Positions 1-8,952 are shown, counted from the first letter of the stretch. The stretch: DNA of 64,000 nucleotides from Pseudomonas oryzagri (GCF_020831405.1 NZ_JAJHPU010000018.1:62001-126000), one strand, 5' to 3'. Program-made: numbers and translations. The notes: generated from the sequence alone by a model not told the origin.

Positions 1-1096
1 CGTTCTCCTCGCTGTTGAAGCCGATGCTCGGGTTGGCCACGTCGTTGGCGACGATCAGGTCGAGGTTCTTGTCCCTGAGCTTGCGCGCCGCGTAGTCGAG
101 CAGGTTCTCGGTCTCGGCGGCGAAGCCGACGCTGAACGGACGGTCGGCGCGCTGGGCGAGGGTGGCGAGGATGTCCGGGTTGCGCACCATGCGCAGGGTC
201 AGGCCGTCGTCGCTGCCCGGGTCCTTCTTCATCTTCTGGCTGGCGATCACTTCGGGACGGTAGTCGGCCACCGCGGCGGCGGCGATCAGGATTTCGCAGG
301 GCATCGCCGCCTCGCAGGCGGCCAGCATGTCGCGGGCGCTGACCACGTTGACGCGCTCGACCCGCTGCGGGGTGACCAGGTGCACCGGGCCGCTGACCAG
401 GGTCACCTGGGCGCCGGCCTCGGCGGCCGCCTCGGCGAGGGCGAAGCCCATCTTGCCCGAGCTGTGGTTGGTGATGTAGCGCACCGGGTCGATGGCTTCC
501 TGGGTGGGGCCGGCGGTGATCAGCACCCGGCAGCCGGTGAGCAGGCCGCGCGCGAAGCAGTCGGCGGCCCGCTGCGCCAGTTCGTCGGCCTCCAGCATGC
601 GCCCGGGCCCGACGTCGCCGCAGGCCTGGCTGCCGGCGGCGGGGCCGAACAGGCGCATGCCGCGCTGCACCAGCAGCTCGGCGTTGGCCTGGGTGGCGGC
701 ATCGCGCCACATCGCCTGGTTCATCGCCGGCGCCAGCGCCACCGGCGCGTCGGTGGCCAGCACCAGGGTGGTCAGTAGGTCGTCGGCGATGCCCTGGGCC
801 AGGCGCGCCATCAGGTCGGCGGTGGCCGGGGCGATCAGCACCAGGTCGGCCCACTTGGCCAGCTCGATGTGACCCATGGCCGCCTCGGCGGCCGGGTCGA
901 GCAGGTCGTTGAACACCGGGTGGCCGGACAGCGCCTGCAGGGTCAGCGGGGTGATGAATTCGCGGGCGGCGCGGGTCATCACCACGCGCACCTCGGCGCC
1001 CTGGTCGCGCAGCCGGCGGATCAGCTCGGCGCTCTTGTAGGCGGCGATGCCGCCGCCGACTCCCAGGACGATGCGTTTACGCTGCAACCGCTGCAT
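1..1096 (-). CDS. coaBC: CoaBC bifunctional phosphopantothenoylcysteine decarboxylase / phosphopantothenate-cysteine ligase (3' end outside window)
   Basis: Catalyses two consecutive steps of coenzyme A synthesis: ligation of cysteine to 4'-phosphopantothenate, then FMN-dependent decarboxylation to phosphopantetheine. The frame is open from the ATG at 1096 to the window edge, giving about 365 of roughly 400 residues. The N-terminal flavoprotein (CoaC) half shows a glycine-rich start ([12 protein letters not shown]), the active-site His in [11 protein letters not shown] and the substrate-clamp motif APAMNQAMW. The CoaB half starts near [19 protein letters not shown] and contains AAAVADYRP. It diverges from radC, the usual neighbour in Pseudomonas. 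Only the last few dozen residues are missing. Confidence 0.96.
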   Translation of the reverse strand, partial: MQRLQRKRIVLGVGGGIAAYKSAELIRRLRDQGAEVRVVMTRAAREFITPLTLQALSGHPVFNDLLDPAAEAAMGHIELAKWADLVLIAPATADLMARLAQGIADDLLTTLVLATDAPVALAPAMNQAMWRDAATQANAELLVQRGMRLFGPAAGSQACGDVGPGRMLEADELAQRAADCFARGLLTGCRVLITAGPTQEAIDPVRYITNHSSGKMGFALAEAAAEAGAQVTLVSGPVHLVTPQRVERVNVVSARDMLAACEAAMPCEILIAAAAVADYRPEVIASQKMKKDPGSDDGLTLRMVRNPDILATLAQRADRPFSVGFAAETENLLDYAARKLRDKNLDLIVANDVANPSIGFNSEEN

Positions 1097-1276
1097 GAGC
1101 CTGCCTTTTATTCTCTGATCGGGGTGGATTGCGCGGCGCCGCGAACGGGGTCACAACGGTCGGCGCCGGATGGAAAATCGGGCGGGCTAAGATAGCACAG
1201 CGCCAGTCGCGCCGGCAGCGCAGCCGGGCGGGCGCCGGCGGCCATGGAGGCCGCCGACCGCACACGGAGGTGGGGA

Positions 1277-1951
1277 ATGAGCATTCGGGACTGGCCGGCC
1301 GCCGAGCGGCCGCGGGAAAAACTACTGGCCCAGGGCGCGGCGGCGCTGAGCGACGCCGAGCTGCTGGCGATCTTCCTGCGCACCGGGGTGGCCGGACGCA
1401 GCGCGGTGGACCTGGCGCGCCACCTGCTCGACGCGTTCGGCGGCCTGCGCCCGCTGCTGGAGGCCGACCTCGCCAGCTTCGCCGCCCATCTGGGCCTGGG
1501 CCCGGCCAAGTACGCCCAGCTGCAGGCAGTGCTGGAGATGGGCCGCCGCCACCTGGCCGCGCGCCTGCAGCGCGACTCGGCGCTGGAGAGCCCGCAGGCG
1601 GTGCGCGACTACCTCAAGGCGCGCCTGCGCCACGAGCCGCACGAGGTGTTCGCCTGCCTGTTCCTCGACACCCGCCACCGCGTGCTGGCCTTCGAGGTGC
1701 TGTTCCAGGGCTCGATCGACGGCGCCAGCGTGTACCCGCGCCAGGTGGTCAAGCGCGCCCTGGCGCACAACGCCGCGGCGCTGATCCTCACCCACAACCA
1801 TCCCTCCGGCGTGGCCGAGCCCAGCCAGGCCGACCGCCAGCTGACCGCGAAGCTCAAGGAGGCGCTGGCGCTGGTCGAGGTACGCGTGCTCGACCACTTC
1901 GTGATCGGCGACGGCGAGCCGGTGTCGCTCGCCGAATACGGCTGGATCTGA
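1277..1951 (+). CDS. radC: RadC family JAB-domain protein
   Basis: RadC-family protein of 224 residues with an N-terminal helix-hairpin-helix-like UPF0758 region and a C-terminal JAB/MPN metalloprotease-like domain. The JAMM signature is visible as [10 protein letters not shown] followed by a downstream Asp, near residue 175. The molecular role is unsettled; the old link to DNA repair is disputed. An ATG 11 codons upstream (1244) is in frame, but the start at 1277 has a good GGAGG Shine-Dalgarno sequence 6 nt away and begins [15 protein letters not shown], like family members. It lies opposite coaBC, with a 180-bp shared upstream region. Confidence 0.95.
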   Translation: MSIRDWPAAERPREKLLAQGAAALSDAELLAIFLRTGVAGRSAVDLARHLLDAFGGLRPLLEADLASFAAHLGLGPAKYAQLQAVLEMGRRHLAARLQRDSALESPQAVRDYLKARLRHEPHEVFACLFLDTRHRVLAFEVLFQGSIDGASVYPRQVVKRALAHNAAALILTHNHPSGVAEPSQADRQLTAKLKEALALVEVRVLDHFVIGDGEPVSLAEYGWI

Positions 1952-2007
1952 GAGAATGCGCGGCCTGCAGCCGGGTCGCGCCGGCGGTCGGTAGCGCGGC
2001 TGGTGCC

Positions 2008-2036
2008 TTGCGAGGGCGGCGGCTTTCTGCTATAAA
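2008..2036 (+). promoter_or_regulatory. Sigma-70 promoter for rpmB-rpmG
   Basis: TTGCGA at 2008-2013 and TATAAA at 2031-2036 are separated by exactly 17 bp. This is one of the best -35/-10 pairs in the window. Transcription would start near 2043, giving a leader of about 128 nt before rpmB. Confidence 0.75.
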
Positions 2037-2127
2037 ACTGCGCTCTTTTCTGGGGCCCGACCATTCAGGCCGTTGGCGCGGTCGGTAAGACCCCCGAAGA
2101 AACTGAGATTCATAGCGATTCAAGCGG

Positions 2128-2151
2128 CCAACCCATGCCGGGTTGGGCATG
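2128..2151 (+). promoter_or_regulatory. Two overlapping hairpins in the rpmB leader
   Basis: CCAACCC (2128-2134) pairs perfectly with GGGTTGG (2140-2146). CATGCC (2134-2139) pairs with GGCATG (2146-2151). The two stems share bases and cannot form together. They lie 20-43 nt upstream of the rpmB ATG. The pairing is seen in the sequence; a regulatory role is inference. Confidence 0.45.
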
Positions 2152-2170
2152 TGGTCAAGAGGGCTGAGGT

Positions 2171-2407
2171 ATGTCGAGAGTCTGTCAAGTGACCGGTAAG
2201 GGTCCGGTTACCGGGAACAACATTTCCCACGCGAACAACAAAACCCGTCGTCGTTTCCTGCCGAACCTGCAGTACCATCGTTTCTGGGTCGAGTCCGAGA
2301 AGCGCTTCGTGCGTCTGCGCGTATCGGCCAAGGGCATGCGCGTCATCGACAAGCGCGGCATCGACGTCGTACTGGCTGAAATCCGCACCCGCGGCGAAAA
2401 AGTCTAA
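2171..2407 (+). CDS. rpmB: 50S ribosomal protein L28
   Basis: Ribosomal protein L28 of the large subunit, 78 residues, the usual bacterial length. It begins [20 protein letters not shown] and contains the conserved [17 protein letters not shown] segment. The L28 start carries only one Cys (C5), so this is not the four-cysteine zinc-ribbon form. It lies 11 bp upstream of rpmG on the same transcript, preceded by a strong promoter and a structured leader. Confidence 0.98.
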   Translation: MSRVCQVTGKGPVTGNNISHANNKTRRRFLPNLQYHRFWVESEKRFVRLRVSAKGMRVIDKRGIDVVLAEIRTRGEKV

Positions 2408-2418
2408 GGAGCATCATC

Positions 2419-2574
2419 ATGCGTGACCTGATCCGTCTGGTGTCCAGCGCCGGTACCGGCCACTTCTACACCACCGACAAGAACAAGCGCACCAAGCCTG
2501 AGAAGATCGAGATCAAGAAATACGATCCGGTCGTTCGCAAGCACGTGATCTACAAGGAAGCCAAGATCAAGTAA
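2419..2574 (+). CDS. rpmG: 50S ribosomal protein L33
   Basis: Ribosomal protein L33 of the large subunit, 51 residues. It starts [19 protein letters not shown] and ends [11 protein letters not shown]. There are no cysteines, so it is the zinc-independent (C-minus) type of L33. The AAGGAG Shine-Dalgarno overlaps the end of rpmB (2405-2410), and a rho-independent terminator follows 20 bp after the stop, closing the two-gene operon. Confidence 0.98.
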   Translation: MRDLIRLVSSAGTGHFYTTDKNKRTKPEKIEIKKYDPVVRKHVIYKEAKIK

Positions 2575-2593
2575 TTGATCCGGCCCTTGAAGG

Positions 2594-2622
2594 AAAAACC
2601 CGCCCCTCGTGGCGGGTTTTTT
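2594..2622 (+). terminator. Rho-independent terminator after rpmG
   Basis: AAAACCCGCC (2595-2604) pairs perfectly with GGCGGGTTTT (2611-2620) around a 6-nt loop and runs into a T tract. Confidence 0.92.
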
Positions 2623-2659
2623 CTTGCCCGCGATTTTTGCCCGGACAATTTCCGCGGAC

Positions 2660-2686
2660 AAAAAAATGCCCGTCTGGAAACGGGCT
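2660..2686 (-). terminator. Orphan terminator-like hairpin pointing left
   Basis: Read on the minus strand, GCCCGT (2685-2680) and ACGGGC (2673-2668) form a 6-bp stem followed by A then seven T (2666-2660). No minus-strand gene lies upstream of it, so it would end only antisense transcription coming from the pauC promoter region. Confidence 0.45.
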
Positions 2687-2720
2687 AGGCATGGGTGACA
2701 CGGTTGCTGCACGACCGACT

Positions 2721-2748
2721 GTTCAGCAATGTGTGCAATATGCTGAAC
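2721..2748. promoter_or_regulatory. 8-bp inverted repeat upstream of pauC (candidate PauR operator)
   Basis: GTTCAGCA (2721-2728) and TGCTGAAC (2741-2748) form a perfect inverted repeat with arms 20 bp centre to centre, about two helical turns. A related repeat ending in the same CTGAAC half-site lies upstream of pauR at 10475-10507. Assignment to PauR rests on this shared half-site and on context. Confidence 0.5.
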
Positions 2749-2771
2749 GATATAGCGCGTCGAGCGGGGGG

Positions 2772-2800
2772 TTGTCAAAAATTTTGTGCACGGCGATGAT
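2772..2800 (+). promoter_or_regulatory. Putative sigma-70 promoter of pauC
   Basis: TTGTCA (2772-2777), a 17-bp spacer, then GATGAT (2795-2800). The -35 is good and the -10 is weak, as expected for a regulated promoter. It lies just downstream of the inverted repeat at 2721-2748. Confidence 0.5.
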
Positions 2801-2889
2801 CTTTCCGCACACTTTGGCGAGCCGCTGAAGTTGCGCTAGCGTTTGCCCTGCAGCCATCATGCTTTGAACCCCAGCATCCGGAGCACGTC

Positions 2890-4383
2890 ATGAGCAACCC
2901 GAGCCGCATCGAATGGGAACATCGCGCCAGCATCCTGCACATCGAGGGCCGCGCCTTCGTCCATGGTGAGTACGGCCCGGCGGCGTCCGCGGCGAGCTTC
3001 AACTGCATCAGCCCGATCGACGGCCGCGTGCTGGCCCAGGTCGCCAGCTGCGACGCCGGCGATGCCGAGCGCGCGGTCGCCGATGCCCGCGCCACCTTCG
3101 AGTCGGGCGTCTGGTCGCGCCTGGCGCCGGCCAAGCGCAAGGCGATCATGCAGCGCTTCGCCGGCCTGCTTGAGGCCCACGACGAGGAGCTGGCGCTGCT
3201 GGAAACCCTCGACATGGGCAAGCCGATCGGCGACGCCCTGCGGGTCGACGTGCCGGCCGCGGTGCGCGCCATCCGCTGGAGCGCCGAGGCCATCGACAAG
3301 ATCTACGACGAGGTGGCGCCGACCCCGCACAACGAGCTGGGTCTGGTCACCCGCGAGCCGATCGGCGTGGTCGCGGCCATCGTGCCGTGGAACTTCCCGC
3401 TGGTGATGAGCTGCTGGAAGCTCGGCCCGGCGCTGGCCGCCGGCAACTCGGTGATCCTCAAGCCCTCGGAGAAGTCGCCGCTGACCGCCATCCGCATCGC
3501 CAAGCTGGCGGTCGAGGCCGGCATCCCGGCCGGCGTGCTCAACGTGCTGCCCGGCTACGGCCATACCGTCGGCAAGGCGCTGGCGCTGCACATGGACGTC
3601 GACTGCCTGGTATTCACCGGCTCGACGCGGGTGGCCAAGCAGCTGATGATCTACGCCGGCGAGTCGAACATGAAGCGCGTCTGGCTGGAGGCCGGCGGCA
3701 AGAGCCCGAACATCGTCTGCGCCGACGCCCCCGACCTGCGCGCCGCCGCGCGCGCCGCCGCCGGGGCGATCTGCTTCAACCAGGGCGAGGTGTGCACCGC
3801 CGGTTCGCGCCTGCTGGTCGAGGCGCCGATCAAGGACGAGTTCATGACTCTGCTGCTCGAGGAGATGCAGCGCTGGCAGCCCGGCCATCCGCTGGATCCG
3901 GCCACCAACGTCGGCGCGCTGGTCGACGAGCAGCAGCTCAACACCGTGCTCGGCTACATCGCCGCCGGCCATGCCGAGGGCGCCCAGCTGCGCTGCGGCG
4001 GCGGCCGGGTGCTGGCGGAAAGCGGCGGGGTGTTCGTCGCGCCGACGGTGTTCGACGGGGTGAGCAACGCGATGAAGATCGCCCGCGAGGAGATCTTCGG
4101 CCCGGTGTTGTCGGTGATCGCCTTCGACAGCCTCGACGAGGCGATCCGCATCGCCAACGACACTCCCTACGGCCTGGCCGCGGCGATCTGGACCAGCAAC
4201 CTGTCGCGCGCCCACCTCGCCGCCAAGGCGCTGCGCGCCGGCAGCGTGTGGGTCAACCAGTACGACGGCGGCGACATGACCGCGCCGTTCGGCGGCTTCA
4301 AGCAGTCCGGCAACGGCCGCGACAAGTCGCTGCACGCCTTCGACAAGTACACCGAGCTCAAGGCCACCTGGATCAAGCTGTAA
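2890..4383 (+). CDS. pauC: NAD(P)-dependent aldehyde dehydrogenase of polyamine catabolism (PauC/KauB/PuuC type)
   Basis: Aldehyde dehydrogenase of 497 residues, the family's usual length. It is expected to oxidise gamma-glutamyl-gamma-aminobutyraldehyde or guanidinobutyraldehyde and related aldehydes produced during putrescine, cadaverine and arginine breakdown. Visible motifs are PWNFPLVMSCWKLGPALAAG (cofactor binding), the general-base Glu at residue 267 in WLEAGGKSPN, and the catalytic Cys302 in NQGEVCTAGSR. The neighbours (PauB-like oxidase, DadA, PauR) fit polyamine and amine use. The substrate is inferred from context and similarity; ALDH substrate range is broad. A strong terminator follows. 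Confidence 0.9.
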   Translation: MSNPSRIEWEHRASILHIEGRAFVHGEYGPAASAASFNCISPIDGRVLAQVASCDAGDAERAVADARATFESGVWSRLAPAKRKAIMQRFAGLLEAHDEELALLETLDMGKPIGDALRVDVPAAVRAIRWSAEAIDKIYDEVAPTPHNELGLVTREPIGVVAAIVPWNFPLVMSCWKLGPALAAGNSVILKPSEKSPLTAIRIAKLAVEAGIPAGVLNVLPGYGHTVGKALALHMDVDCLVFTGSTRVAKQLMIYAGESNMKRVWLEAGGKSPNIVCADAPDLRAAARAAAGAICFNQGEVCTAGSRLLVEAPIKDEFMTLLLEEMQRWQPGHPLDPATNVGALVDEQQLNTVLGYIAAGHAEGAQLRCGGGRVLAESGGVFVAPTVFDGVSNAMKIAREEIFGPVLSVIAFDSLDEAIRIANDTPYGLAAAIWTSNLSRAHLAAKALRAGSVWVNQYDGGDMTAPFGGFKQSGNGRDKSLHAFDKYTELKATWIKL

Positions 4384-4408
4384 TCCGGGCGATCCGGAGC
4401 CACCCTGA

Positions 4409-4453
4409 CTGCGGCCGGGCCACCCTTAGCGGGGCCCGGCCGCAGCCGTTTTT
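4409..4453 (+). terminator. Rho-independent terminator after pauC
   Basis: CTGCGGCCGGGCC (4409-4421) pairs perfectly over 13 bp with GGCCCGGCCGCAG (4433-4445), followed by CCGTTTTTG. Confidence 0.85.
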
Positions 4454-4485
4454 GCGCCACCTCCAAGGGGCGTCGAGGAGGGACG

Positions 4486-5634
4486 ATGGTGCGCTGGACG
4501 ACCTATGGGGCGGTGACCGGCGCGGTGGTGCTGGTCGGCCTGGCGCTGGGCCTCAGCCTGCCGCTGGTGTCGCTGCGCCTCGACCAGTGGGGCTACGGCC
4601 AGTTCGCCATCGGCGTGATGGCGGCCATGCCGGCCATCGGCGTGCTGCTCGGCGCGCGGCTGACCCATGCCTTCGCCGCCCGCTGCGGCACGCCGCGCAG
4701 CCTGCAGGCGAGCCTGCTGCTCAGCGCCGCCTCGGTCGCCGGCCTGGCGCTGTGGCCGGACTATGGGCTGTGGCTGGCGCTGCGCCTGCTGCTGGGTATC
4801 TCGCTGACCGTGGTGTTCGTGCTCGGCGAGAGCTGGATCAACCAGCTGGCCAGCGACGCCTGGCGCGGCCGCCTGGTGGCGCTGTACGGCACCGCCTTCT
4901 CGCTCAGTCAGCTGTGCGGGCCGCTGCTGCTCAGCGTGCTGGGCACCGCCGGCGACCGGGCGTTCTGGCTGGCCGCGGCCCTGCTGGTGCTCGGTTGCCT
5001 GTTGCTGCTCGGTCGCGACGGCGCGCCCGAGGTCGGCCGCCACGCCGCCGGCGCCGGCGGACTGCTGGGCTTCTGTCGCGGCCAGCCGGCGATCGCCTGG
5101 GCGGTGGTGCTGTTCGCAGCCTTCGACGTGCTGGTGCTCACCCTGCTGCCGGTGTACCTGCTGCATGAGGGCATCGCCCAGGCCAGCGCGCTGCGCATGC
5201 TCGGGGCGCTGGTGCTGGGCAACGCCCTGCTGCAGCTGCCGCTCGGCCTGCTCGCCGACCGCCTGCCGCGCGCCGCGCTGTTCCGCACCTGCGGCCTGCT
5301 GCTGCTGATCAGCAGCCTGAGCCTGCCGCTGCTGCTGCACTCGGCGCTGGTCTGGCTGCTGCTGCCGCTGCTCGGCGCCAGCGCCGGCGGCCTGTACACC
5401 CTGGCGCTGGTGCTGGTCGGTGCGCGCTATCGCGACGACGCCCTGGTGCGCGCCAATGCGCACATCGCCCTGCTGTGGGGAGTCGGCTGCCTGCTCGGTC
5501 CGTTGTCCAGCGGCGCGGCCAGCCAGTGGCTGAGCGGCCACGGTCTGCCGCTGCTGCTGGCCGGCGGCGCGGCGCTGTTCCTCGCCCTGGCCGCGCGGCG
5601 CGGCGCCTTCGAGCTGCGCGGCGATCCGCGCTGA
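4486..5634 (+). CDS. MFS transporter
   Basis: Major facilitator superfamily permease of 382 residues, with about 12 hydrophobic segments and short loops, in the inner membrane. The N-terminal half carries a family-like loop after TM2 (GARLTHAFAARCGTPRS), and TM4 contains LGESWINQLA, reminiscent of the YcaD/CsbX type of MFS proteins. The substrate cannot be told from sequence. It sits after the pauC terminator with an AGGAGGGA Shine-Dalgarno sequence and converges with the PauB-like gene, leaving only 17 bp between stops. A role in polyamine or amino-acid transport is possible from context but not shown. Confidence 0.85.
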   Translation: MVRWTTYGAVTGAVVLVGLALGLSLPLVSLRLDQWGYGQFAIGVMAAMPAIGVLLGARLTHAFAARCGTPRSLQASLLLSAASVAGLALWPDYGLWLALRLLLGISLTVVFVLGESWINQLASDAWRGRLVALYGTAFSLSQLCGPLLLSVLGTAGDRAFWLAAALLVLGCLLLLGRDGAPEVGRHAAGAGGLLGFCRGQPAIAWAVVLFAAFDVLVLTLLPVYLLHEGIAQASALRMLGALVLGNALLQLPLGLLADRLPRAALFRTCGLLLLISSLSLPLLLHSALVWLLLPLLGASAGGLYTLALVLVGARYRDDALVRANAHIALLWGVGCLLGPLSSGAASQWLSGHGLPLLLAGGAALFLALAARRGAFELRGDPR

Positions 5635-5651
5635 AGGAAAGAAGCACCCGC

Positions 5652-6956
5652 CTACAGGCGTTCCTTGAGCTGCTCCCAGAGCATGCCGAGGGCCAGCAGC
5701 GGCGCGCGCAGCAGCGGGCCGCCGGGGAAGGACGCGTGCGGCACGCGGGCGAACAGGTCGAAACCGCTGCTGTCCTCGCCGTGGATGGCCTGGGCGAGCA
5801 GCTGGGCGGCCAGGTGGGTGGCGTTGAGACCGTGGCCGGAGTAGGCCTGGGCGTACCAGACGTTGGCCTGCCCGGGCAGGCGGCCGAGTTGCGGCAGGCG
5901 ATTGGCGCCGATGCCGATCATGCCGCCCCAGGCGTAGTCGATGCGCACATCCGTCAGTTGCGGAAAGACCTTCAACATCTTCGGCCGCATATAGGCGACG
6001 ACGTCCGCCGGATCGCGGCCGGAATAGTGGCAGGCGCCGCCGAACAGCAGGCGGCGGTCGGGCGACAGTCGATAGTAGTCGAGCGCCACGCGCTGGTCGC
6101 ACAGCGCCATGTCGCGGGGGATCAGCTGGCGGGCGCGCTCCTCGCCGAGCGGCTCGGTGGCGATCAGGTAGCTGCCGGCCGGCAGCACCTTGCCGGCCAG
6201 CCAGGGTTGCAGGCCGTCGAGATAGGCGTTGCAGGCGAGGATCAGCCGCCCGGCGCGCACCAGGCCGCGCGCGGTGTGCACGCGGATCTGCGCGCCGTAG
6301 TCGATGCGCGTCGCCGCCGAGCGCTCGAACAGTCGCGCGCCCAGTTTCGCCGCGGCGGCCGCCTCGCCGAGCGCCAGGTTGAGCGGGTGCAGGTGCCCCG
6401 AGCCCATGTCGATCAGCCCGCCGCAGTAGCGCGTCGAGCCGACCACCTCGTGCATCTCGCCGGCCTGCAGCAGGCGCAGCTCATGGCGATAGCCGAGCGC
6501 CAGCAGCTCGTCGCGGGCGGCGACGAAGTCGTCCAGGTGATCGGGACGATTGGCCAGGTCGCAGTAGCCCCAGGTGAGGTCGCAGTCGATGGCGAACTCC
6601 TCGATGCGCCGGCGCACCAGCTCCACCGCCTCCAGGCCGTACAGCTTGAGGCGGCGCACCCCGGCGTCGCCGAGCAGCGGGCGGAAGCGCTCGACATCAT
6701 GGCCGACGCCACGGATCAGTTGACCACCGTTGCGCCCGCTGGCGCCCCAACCGATCCGGCGCGCCTCCAACAGCACCACCGCGTAGCCGCGGCGGGCCAG
6801 CTCGATGGCGCAGTTGAGGCCGGTGTAGCCGCCGCCGACGATGCACACGTCGGCGTCGATCTCGCCGTCCAGGGCGGGGAACTCCAGGCTTCGGTTGACG
6901 CTGGCCGCGTACCAGGAGGGCGCGTGGTCGGCGGTGTGCGTTGGCGTGCGCGGCAT
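5652..6956 (-). CDS. pauB: FAD-dependent gamma-glutamylpolyamine oxidoreductase (PauB/PuuB type)
   Basis: DAO-type flavoprotein oxidase of 434 residues. The family oxidises gamma-glutamylputrescine or related gamma-glutamylated polyamines to aldehydes that PauC-type dehydrogenases then use. The Rossmann FAD motif is DVCIVGGGYTGLNCAIEL near residue 35, followed by GASGRNGGQ, typical of PuuB. The C-terminal FAD contact region reads YAWGGMIGIGANRLPQLG and YSGHGLNATHLA. I chose the ATG at 6956 (MPRTPTHTADHAPSWY); the in-frame upstream ATG at 7016 would overlap the lrp stop region and adds non-conserved residues. Pseudomonads carry several pauB paralogues, so exact substrate preference is open. 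Confidence 0.88.
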   Translation of the reverse strand: MPRTPTHTADHAPSWYAASVNRSLEFPALDGEIDADVCIVGGGYTGLNCAIELARRGYAVVLLEARRIGWGASGRNGGQLIRGVGHDVERFRPLLGDAGVRRLKLYGLEAVELVRRRIEEFAIDCDLTWGYCDLANRPDHLDDFVAARDELLALGYRHELRLLQAGEMHEVVGSTRYCGGLIDMGSGHLHPLNLALGEAAAAAKLGARLFERSAATRIDYGAQIRVHTARGLVRAGRLILACNAYLDGLQPWLAGKVLPAGSYLIATEPLGEERARQLIPRDMALCDQRVALDYYRLSPDRRLLFGGACHYSGRDPADVVAYMRPKMLKVFPQLTDVRIDYAWGGMIGIGANRLPQLGRLPGQANVWYAQAYSGHGLNATHLAAQLLAQAIHGEDSSGFDLFARVPHASFPGGPLLRAPLLALGMLWEQLKERL

Positions 6957-7016
6957 GGCGGCTCCGGGGCGGGTGGCGGCTGCCCCGAGCATAGGCCGTA
7001 GGCAGGGGCCCGCCAA

Positions 7017-7505
7017 TCAGTCCGGGATCGGCAATGCCAGGGTCTCCTTGACCTCCTCCATGACGATATAGCTCTTCGACTCGCGCACGTGCGGCAGCTT
7101 GAGCAGGATGTCGCCGAGCAGCTTGCGGTAGGAGGCCATCTCCGAGATGCGCGCCTTGACCAGGTAGTCGAAGTCGCCGGACACCAGATGGCACTCCAGC
7201 ACATGCGGCAGCTTGAGCACCGCGCGGCGGAACTCCTCGAAGGTGTCGCCGGACTTGTAGTCCAGGCTGATCTCGACGAACACCAAAAGGCTCGCGCGCA
7301 GCAGCTGCGGGTTGAGCCGCGCGTGGTAGCCGAGGATCACCCCGTCGCGCTCCAGGCGGCGTACCCGCTCGGTGCACGGAGTGGTCGACAGGTTGACCCG
7401 CTCGCCCAGTTCGGTGAAGGAAATCCGCCCCTCCTGCTGCAGGATGCGCAGGATGTTGCGGTCGGTGCGGTCCAGGTCGCGCCGGGTCTTTTGCGGGCCA
7501 TTCAT
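7017..7505 (-). CDS. lrp: Lrp/AsnC family transcriptional regulator (Lrp/DadR)
   Basis: Leucine-responsive-family regulator of 162 residues. It has an N-terminal winged HTH (ISFTELGERVNLSTTPCTERVRRL, around residues 30-53 here) and a C-terminal RAM ligand-binding and oligomerisation domain. In Pseudomonas the orthologue next to dadA activates D-alanine/L-alanine catabolism in response to alanine. It is divergent from dadA with 148 bp between starts. The start at 7505 (MNGPQKTRRDLDRTD) has a GGAGGGG Shine-Dalgarno sequence; an in-frame ATG at 7553 lacks one. The C-terminal ENVEEVKETLALPIPD-like tail matches Lrp. Confidence 0.93.
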   Translation of the reverse strand: MNGPQKTRRDLDRTDRNILRILQQEGRISFTELGERVNLSTTPCTERVRRLERDGVILGYHARLNPQLLRASLLVFVEISLDYKSGDTFEEFRRAVLKLPHVLECHLVSGDFDYLVKARISEMASYRKLLGDILLKLPHVRESKSYIVMEEVKETLALPIPD

Positions 7506-7537
7506 GGGGTATGCCCCTCCATAAAAAGCGATTCTGC

Positions 7538-7583
7538 CGAGAATTCTCGCCAAATATAGCCTGTCAAACAGTGAATATCACTG
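7538..7583. promoter_or_regulatory. Palindromic sites in the lrp-dadA intergenic region
   Basis: CGAGAATTCTCG (7538-7549) is a perfect 12-bp palindrome. CAGTGA-ATA-TCACTG (7569-7583) is an inverted repeat with a 3-bp centre. Both lie between the divergent starts of lrp and dadA and are candidate Lrp binding sites. Binding is inferred. Confidence 0.45.
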
Positions 7584-7653
7584 CAGTGGCCGACCTACAC
7601 TCCGCTCCAACAACAACGGTTTCAACCCGGGCGTGCCGGGCAGGGAGATGAAC

Positions 7654-8952
7654 ATGCGAGTCCTGGTTCTTGGCAGCGGTGTGGTCGGCACCGCCAGCGC
7701 GTACTACCTGGCCCGCGCCGGGTTCGAGGTGGTGGTGATCGACCGCCAGGCCGGCGTCGCCCTGGAAACCAGCCACGCCAACGCCGGCCAGGTCTCCCCC
7801 GGCTACGCCTCGCCCTGGGCCGCCCCGGGCATCCCGCTGAAGGCCATGAAGTGGCTGGTGCAGCGCCATGCGCCGCTGGCCATCAAGCTCACCGCCAGCT
7901 TCGACCAGTACCTGTGGATGGCGCAGATGCTGCGCAACTGCACCGCGACGCGCTATGCGGTGAACAAGGAGCGCATGGTGCGCCTGGCCGAGTACAGCCG
8001 CGACTGCCTCGACGAGCTGCGTGCCGAGACCGGCATCGCCTACGAGGGCCGCCAGCTCGGCACCACCCAGCTGTTCCGTACCCAGGCGCAGGTCGACGCC
8101 GCCGCCAAGGACATCGCCGTGCTCGAGCAGGCCGGCGTGCCCTTTGAGCTGCTCGATCGCGCCGGCATCGCCCGCGTCGAGCCGGCGCTGGCCAAGGTTT
8201 CCGACAAGCTGGCCGGCGCCCTGCGCCTGCCCAACGACCAGACCGGCGACTGCTTCCTGTTCACCACCCAGCTGGCCGAGATGGCCCGCGATCTGGGCGT
8301 CGAGTTCCGCTTCGGGCATAACATCGAGCGTCTGCAGAGCGACGGCGAGCGCGTCACCGGGGTGTGGGTCGACGGCCGTCTGGAACGCGCCGACCATTTC
8401 GTGCTGGCCTTGGGCAGCTACTCGCCGCAGCTGCTCAAGCCGCTGGGCATCAAGGCGCCGGTGTATCCGCTGAAGGGCTACTCGCTGACCGTGCCGATCG
8501 TCGATGCGGCCATGGCGCCGACCTCGACCATCCTCGACGAGACCTACAAGGTGGCGATCACCCGCTTCGACGATCGCATCCGCGTCGGCGGCATGGCCGA
8601 GATCGCCGGTCACGACCTGTCGCTCAACCCGCGCCGCCGCGAGACCCTGGAGATGATCACCGCCGATCTGTACCCGCAGGGCGGCGACCTGGCGCGCGCC
8701 GAGTTCTGGACCGGCCTGCGTCCGGCGACCCCGGACGGCACGCCGATCGTCGGTGCCACCCGCTACCGCAACCTGTTCCTCAACACCGGACACGGTACCC
8801 TTGGTTGGACCATGGCCTGCGGCTCCGGTCGCCTGCTCGCCGACCTGATGGCGAAAAAGCGCCCGCAGATCAGTCCGCAGGGCCTGGACATTTCCCGCTA
8901 CGCCACCACCAAGGAGCAAACCGATCATGTCTATCCAGCGCCTGCGCACTGA
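7654..8952 (+). CDS. dadA: D-amino acid dehydrogenase small subunit
   Basis: FAD-dependent membrane-associated dehydrogenase of 432 residues that oxidises D-alanine and other D-amino acids to 2-oxo acids. It passes electrons to the respiratory chain. The N-terminal dinucleotide motif is [17 protein letters not shown], followed by [22 protein letters not shown], a DadA hallmark, and [14 protein letters not shown] near the C-terminus. The start at 7654 (MRVLVLGSG) gives the length usual for DadA; MNMRV two codons earlier is possible. It overlaps the RidA gene by 26 bp and precedes dadX, so racemisation of L-alanine and oxidation of D-alanine are co-transcribed. Control by the divergent Lrp is expected. 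Confidence 0.97.
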   Translation: MRVLVLGSGVVGTASAYYLARAGFEVVVIDRQAGVALETSHANAGQVSPGYASPWAAPGIPLKAMKWLVQRHAPLAIKLTASFDQYLWMAQMLRNCTATRYAVNKERMVRLAEYSRDCLDELRAETGIAYEGRQLGTTQLFRTQAQVDAAAKDIAVLEQAGVPFELLDRAGIARVEPALAKVSDKLAGALRLPNDQTGDCFLFTTQLAEMARDLGVEFRFGHNIERLQSDGERVTGVWVDGRLERADHFVLALGSYSPQLLKPLGIKAPVYPLKGYSLTVPIVDAAMAPTSTILDETYKVAITRFDDRIRVGGMAEIAGHDLSLNPRRRETLEMITADLYPQGGDLARAEFWTGLRPATPDGTPIVGATRYRNLFLNTGHGTLGWTMACGSGRLLADLMAKKRPQISPQGLDISRYATTKEQTDHVYPAPAH

